The notes under the pieces were generated by a model. That model made no database searches. It was given only the letters and a program-made list of their open reading frames with translations, and was not told where the DNA came from. A program made the translations under genes and the position numbers. From contig NZ_AUEC01000013.1 of assembly GCF_000425785.1 (NCBI RefSeq), positions 62,001-126,000 on the forward strand: 64,000 nt of DNA, given 5' to 3'. This document shows positions 61,903 through 64,000 of the stretch, one piece after another (the first letter of the stretch is position 1; every line of letters starts with the position of its first letter). The DNA is from Pseudomonas taiwanensis DSM 21245. Lineage in GTDB: Bacteria; Pseudomonadota; Gammaproteobacteria; Pseudomonadales; Pseudomonadaceae.

Positions 61903-63183
61903 ATGAAAAAAGCAATGCTCAAAACCTCCCTCGGCGTAGCCGTTGCTCTCGCTTCCAGCCAACTGTTCGCCAGCGGCTTTGCCCTCAACGAACAAAGCGT
62001 CAGTGGCATGGGTACAGGTTTCGCTGGCCGCTCTTCTTCTGCCGAAGATGCCAGCACCGTGTTCGGCAACCCTGCCGGCATGTCACGCCTGAAACGCGAG
62101 CAGATCACCGTGGGCGGTGCCGCCGTCATCGCAAAAACCGACATCTCAGGGCCAGGTAGCAGCTACGGGGGGGAAACCGATGGCGACATGGTGCCTGTGG
62201 TTGGCGTACCGATGGGGTATTACGTAAAGCCAATCGATGACCACTGGAGCGTCGGCTTCGGTGTCTATGTACCGTTTGGCCTGGTCACCGACTACGGTAG
62301 CGACGATGCTGCGCGCTACTGGGGCAAGAAAAGCCACGTCGAGGTGATCACCTTCCAGCCAACCGTCAGCTATGCGTTCAATGACAAGGTGTCGGTTGGT
62401 TTCGGCCCGACCATCAACCGCATCAAGGGTGAACTGGGCTCGAACCTGAGCAGCAAAGCCTTCCTGGGCCCAGCCGGCACCGATGGCGAGGTCAAGATCA
62501 AGGGCGACGACACTGCCGTCGGCTACAACATCGGCGTGCTTGTGCAGGCTACCGACCGCACCCGCCTGGGTCTGACCTATCACTCGATGGTCGACTACAA
62601 GCTCGAAGGCGATACCCGTGTTTCCTATCCAATTCCAGCGCTCGGCCTCAGCGGCAAGTTCGACGCCAGCCTGAAAATCAAGACGCCAGAATCCGTGGAC
62701 TTCTCGATCACCCATGAACTGGATGACCACTGGACGCTGTACGCGGGTAGCACTTGGACGCGCTGGAGCCGACTGGAAAACATCACGGTCAAGAACGACG
62801 CACCTGCTGGGTACCCGCTCCAGACCATCACCGAAGAGCAGAATTGGCATGACACCTGGGCTCATGCCATTGGCGCTGCTTACAAGGTGAACAAGGAATG
62901 GACCCTGCGCGCAGGCTTCTCCGTCGACCAGTCCCCTACCAACAATCATGACCGCTCCCCGCGCATCCCGACTGGCGACCGCAAAGTCTTCAGCCTTGGT
63001 GCCGGCTGGAGTCCGACCGACGACATGACCATCGACGTGGCCTACTCCTACCTGTGGGAAGAGGACACCAAGGTGAACAACCAACCAAGCTCGCTGACGG
63101 AAGGTGCCTTGAAGGGCAGCTACCAGGCTAAGTACGAGAACAGCGCTCACGGTATCGGTGCCTCCCTCACCTACCGCTTCTGA
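61903..63183 (+). CDS. fadL: Outer-membrane long-chain fatty acid/hydrocarbon transporter, FadL/OmpP1 family
   Basis: 426 residues. Signal peptide MKKAMLKTSLGVAVALASSQ, mature start near SGFALNEQSVSGMGTGFAG, which is the FadL N-terminal hatch; NPAGMSRL and a terminal aromatic residue (ASLTYRF) fit a 14-stranded barrel. Family members move long-chain fatty acids or aromatic hydrocarbons (TodX) inward. ATG 61903 has aaggag nine bases upstream. Hairpin terminator follows. Confidence 0.92.
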   Translation: MKKAMLKTSLGVAVALASSQLFASGFALNEQSVSGMGTGFAGRSSSAEDASTVFGNPAGMSRLKREQITVGGAAVIAKTDISGPGSSYGGETDGDMVPVVGVPMGYYVKPIDDHWSVGFGVYVPFGLVTDYGSDDAARYWGKKSHVEVITFQPTVSYAFNDKVSVGFGPTINRIKGELGSNLSSKAFLGPAGTDGEVKIKGDDTAVGYNIGVLVQATDRTRLGLTYHSMVDYKLEGDTRVSYPIPALGLSGKFDASLKIKTPESVDFSITHELDDHWTLYAGSTWTRWSRLENITVKNDAPAGYPLQTITEEQNWHDTWAHAIGAAYKVNKEWTLRAGFSVDQSPTNNHDRSPRIPTGDRKVFSLGAGWSPTDDMTIDVAYSYLWEEDTKVNNQPSSLTEGALKGSYQAKYENSAHGIGASLTYRF

Positions 63184-63201
63184 GTCGCATCGGCTGCATG
63201 A

Positions 63202-63226
63202 ATCGGGGCTGCTATGCAGCCCCGAT
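63202..63226. terminator. Hairpin between fadL and the LysR gene
   Basis: Perfect stem atcggggctgc / gcagccccgat, loop tat. No T-run; sits two bases from the LysR stop codon and 19 bp after fadL, so probably shared. Confidence 0.65.
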
Positions 63227-63228
63227 CT

Positions 63229-64000
63229 TCAAGCACTCACCTGCCAGTCAGCCCCCAGGCACTCCTGCAGGTAATCCATGAACGCACGCACCTTGGGCGT
63301 CATGGCAAAGCGGTCAGCCAGGCAGACATAGACATCCATCGGCTCTGTCTGGGCATACGCCCGGCCCGCTTCCCCCTGCTCGAACAGCGGAACCAACGCC
63401 CCAGCGTCCAAGTGTGGCCGCACGATGAACTCGGCGAGCCGGGTGATCCCACCATCGTTCAGGGCCATTTGGGTCAGGGCATCGATATCGTCGCTGATCA
63501 ACACGGTGCCGAATTCGGCCTCGAAACGAAGCCCGTCACGGATGAACCCCCAACGCAAGAAGCGCCCATCGACCGGGTAGCGAAATACCAGGCACCGATG
63601 TTCCCGCAACGACTCTGGCGTTGAAGGTAACCCCGCGCGCTGCAGATACCCAGGCGAGGCACAACAGATGAACGGGACCCGGGCGATATGCCGTGCCAGC
63701 AAATGGTCTTCCAGTTGCGGGGCGATACGCACGCTCACGTCCACACCCTCTTGCGCATGGTTCACGCGCCGATCAGTCGTTACCAACTCTATCGAAAGCC
63801 GCGGATAGCGCGCACTGAAGGCAGGAATCAGGGGCGCCAGTACATGACGACCGAAGGCCGAAGTCGAGGCGATGCACAAGCGCCCCTGCGGCTCGCTGTC
63901 CGGCGTCGTCACCGCCAACTCAGCCAGCGCCAGATCGCGTGCGACATGCCTGACCCGCTCGAAATACAAACTGCCCGCGGGGGTCAGTGCCATGCTGCGC
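63229..64000 (-). CDS. LysR-family regulator (5' end outside window)
   Basis: At least 257 residues visible. The first visible residues RSMALTPAGSLYFERVRHVA are the end of a LysR HTH domain, so the true start is beyond 64000; the internal ATG at 63993 is not the start. The effector domain follows (GRLCIASTSAFGRHVLAPLI, DVSVRIAPQLEDHLLARHIA, RFLRWGFIRDG). Resembles the CrgA/DsdC-like large group of LTTRs. Target unknown; fadL is convergent. Confidence 0.88.
   Translation of the reverse strand, partial: RSMALTPAGSLYFERVRHVARDLALAELAVTTPDSEPQGRLCIASTSAFGRHVLAPLIPAFSARYPRLSIELVTTDRRVNHAQEGVDVSVRIAPQLEDHLLARHIARVPFICCASPGYLQRAGLPSTPESLREHRCLVFRYPVDGRFLRWGFIRDGLRFEAEFGTVLISDDIDALTQMALNDGGITRLAEFIVRPHLDAGALVPLFEQGEAGRAYAQTEPMDVYVCLADRFAMTPKVRAFMDYLQECLGADWQVSA

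Noticed and set aside
1..64000. CRISPR array
   Set aside because: Repeats seen are REP palindromes, not regularly spaced direct repeats; no cas genes.

Overview
The window looks like chromosomal DNA of a Pseudomonas of the P. putida group. GC is high, genes are packed tightly, and REP-type palindromes with the typical putida cores (atcgccggcaagccggctcc and ttcgcgggtaaacccgct) sit between genes. Most of the order (actP, betaine-binding protein, mlaA-like gene, lpxL-like gene, minCDE, prc, nirBD/nasA, rdgC, sugE, crbS-like kinase, fadL) matches what I remember of P. putida genomes; this is recollection, not a search. I see no phage, IS element or CRISPR array.

Layout. 1-6.9 kb: actP (cut by the window edge) with its DUF485 partner, an orphan betaine-type binding protein, a GH17 membrane protein, a small membrane protein, and an alpha/beta hydrolase coupled to an MlaA-like gene. 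7-9.1 kb: patatin-like phospholipase and an LpxL-type acyltransferase. 9.2-11.1 kb: minCDE. 11.3-15.9 kb: pseudouridine synthase, M18 aminopeptidase, a 55-residue membrane protein and a YbiO-like MscS channel. 15.9-22.3 kb: a HutC/PhnF-type GntR regulator facing a six-gene ABC uptake operon that also encodes an alkaline-phosphatase-superfamily enzyme and a HAD phosphatase. 22.4-25.5 kb: quinone oxidoreductase and the Prc protease.

25.6-29.5 kb is the least explained part: a three-gene operon for an OmpA-type lipoprotein, a five-helix membrane protein and a secreted VWA-like protein, visibly lower in GC than its flanks. Next come an EAL phosphodiesterase with a remnant CBS domain (a candidate Pho box lies upstream), an XRE regulator plus partner that look like a self-regulated pair, a DUF1232 gene under two inverted DnaA boxes, and an FKBP lipoprotein.

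33.3-41.6 kb: a PcaQ-like LysR regulator and nitrate assimilation genes nirB, nirD and nasA (nasA is fused to a CysJ-like reductase). Both nirB and nasA have sigma-54 promoters and leaders with two A1/G4 hexaloop hairpins overlapping a terminator, the pattern of NasT/ANTAR antitermination. 41.8-47.6 kb: a second-type methionine aminopeptidase, tRNA-Asp and tRNA-Val, rdgC, a BASS transporter, a guanidine-II riboswitch in front of a SugE/Gdx exporter, and an MFS-acyltransferase fusion. 47.9-64 kb: an HBM-type chemoreceptor, an amidohydrolase/MFS/GntR catabolic cluster, an MFS gene, a CrbS/MxtR-like transporter-kinase (the family that controls acetate uptake genes such as actP), rmuC, a Sel1-repeat gene, a 0.95-kb stretch without recognisable genes, a DUF3509 gene, an unknown gene, a FadL-type porin and a LysR gene cut by the window edge.
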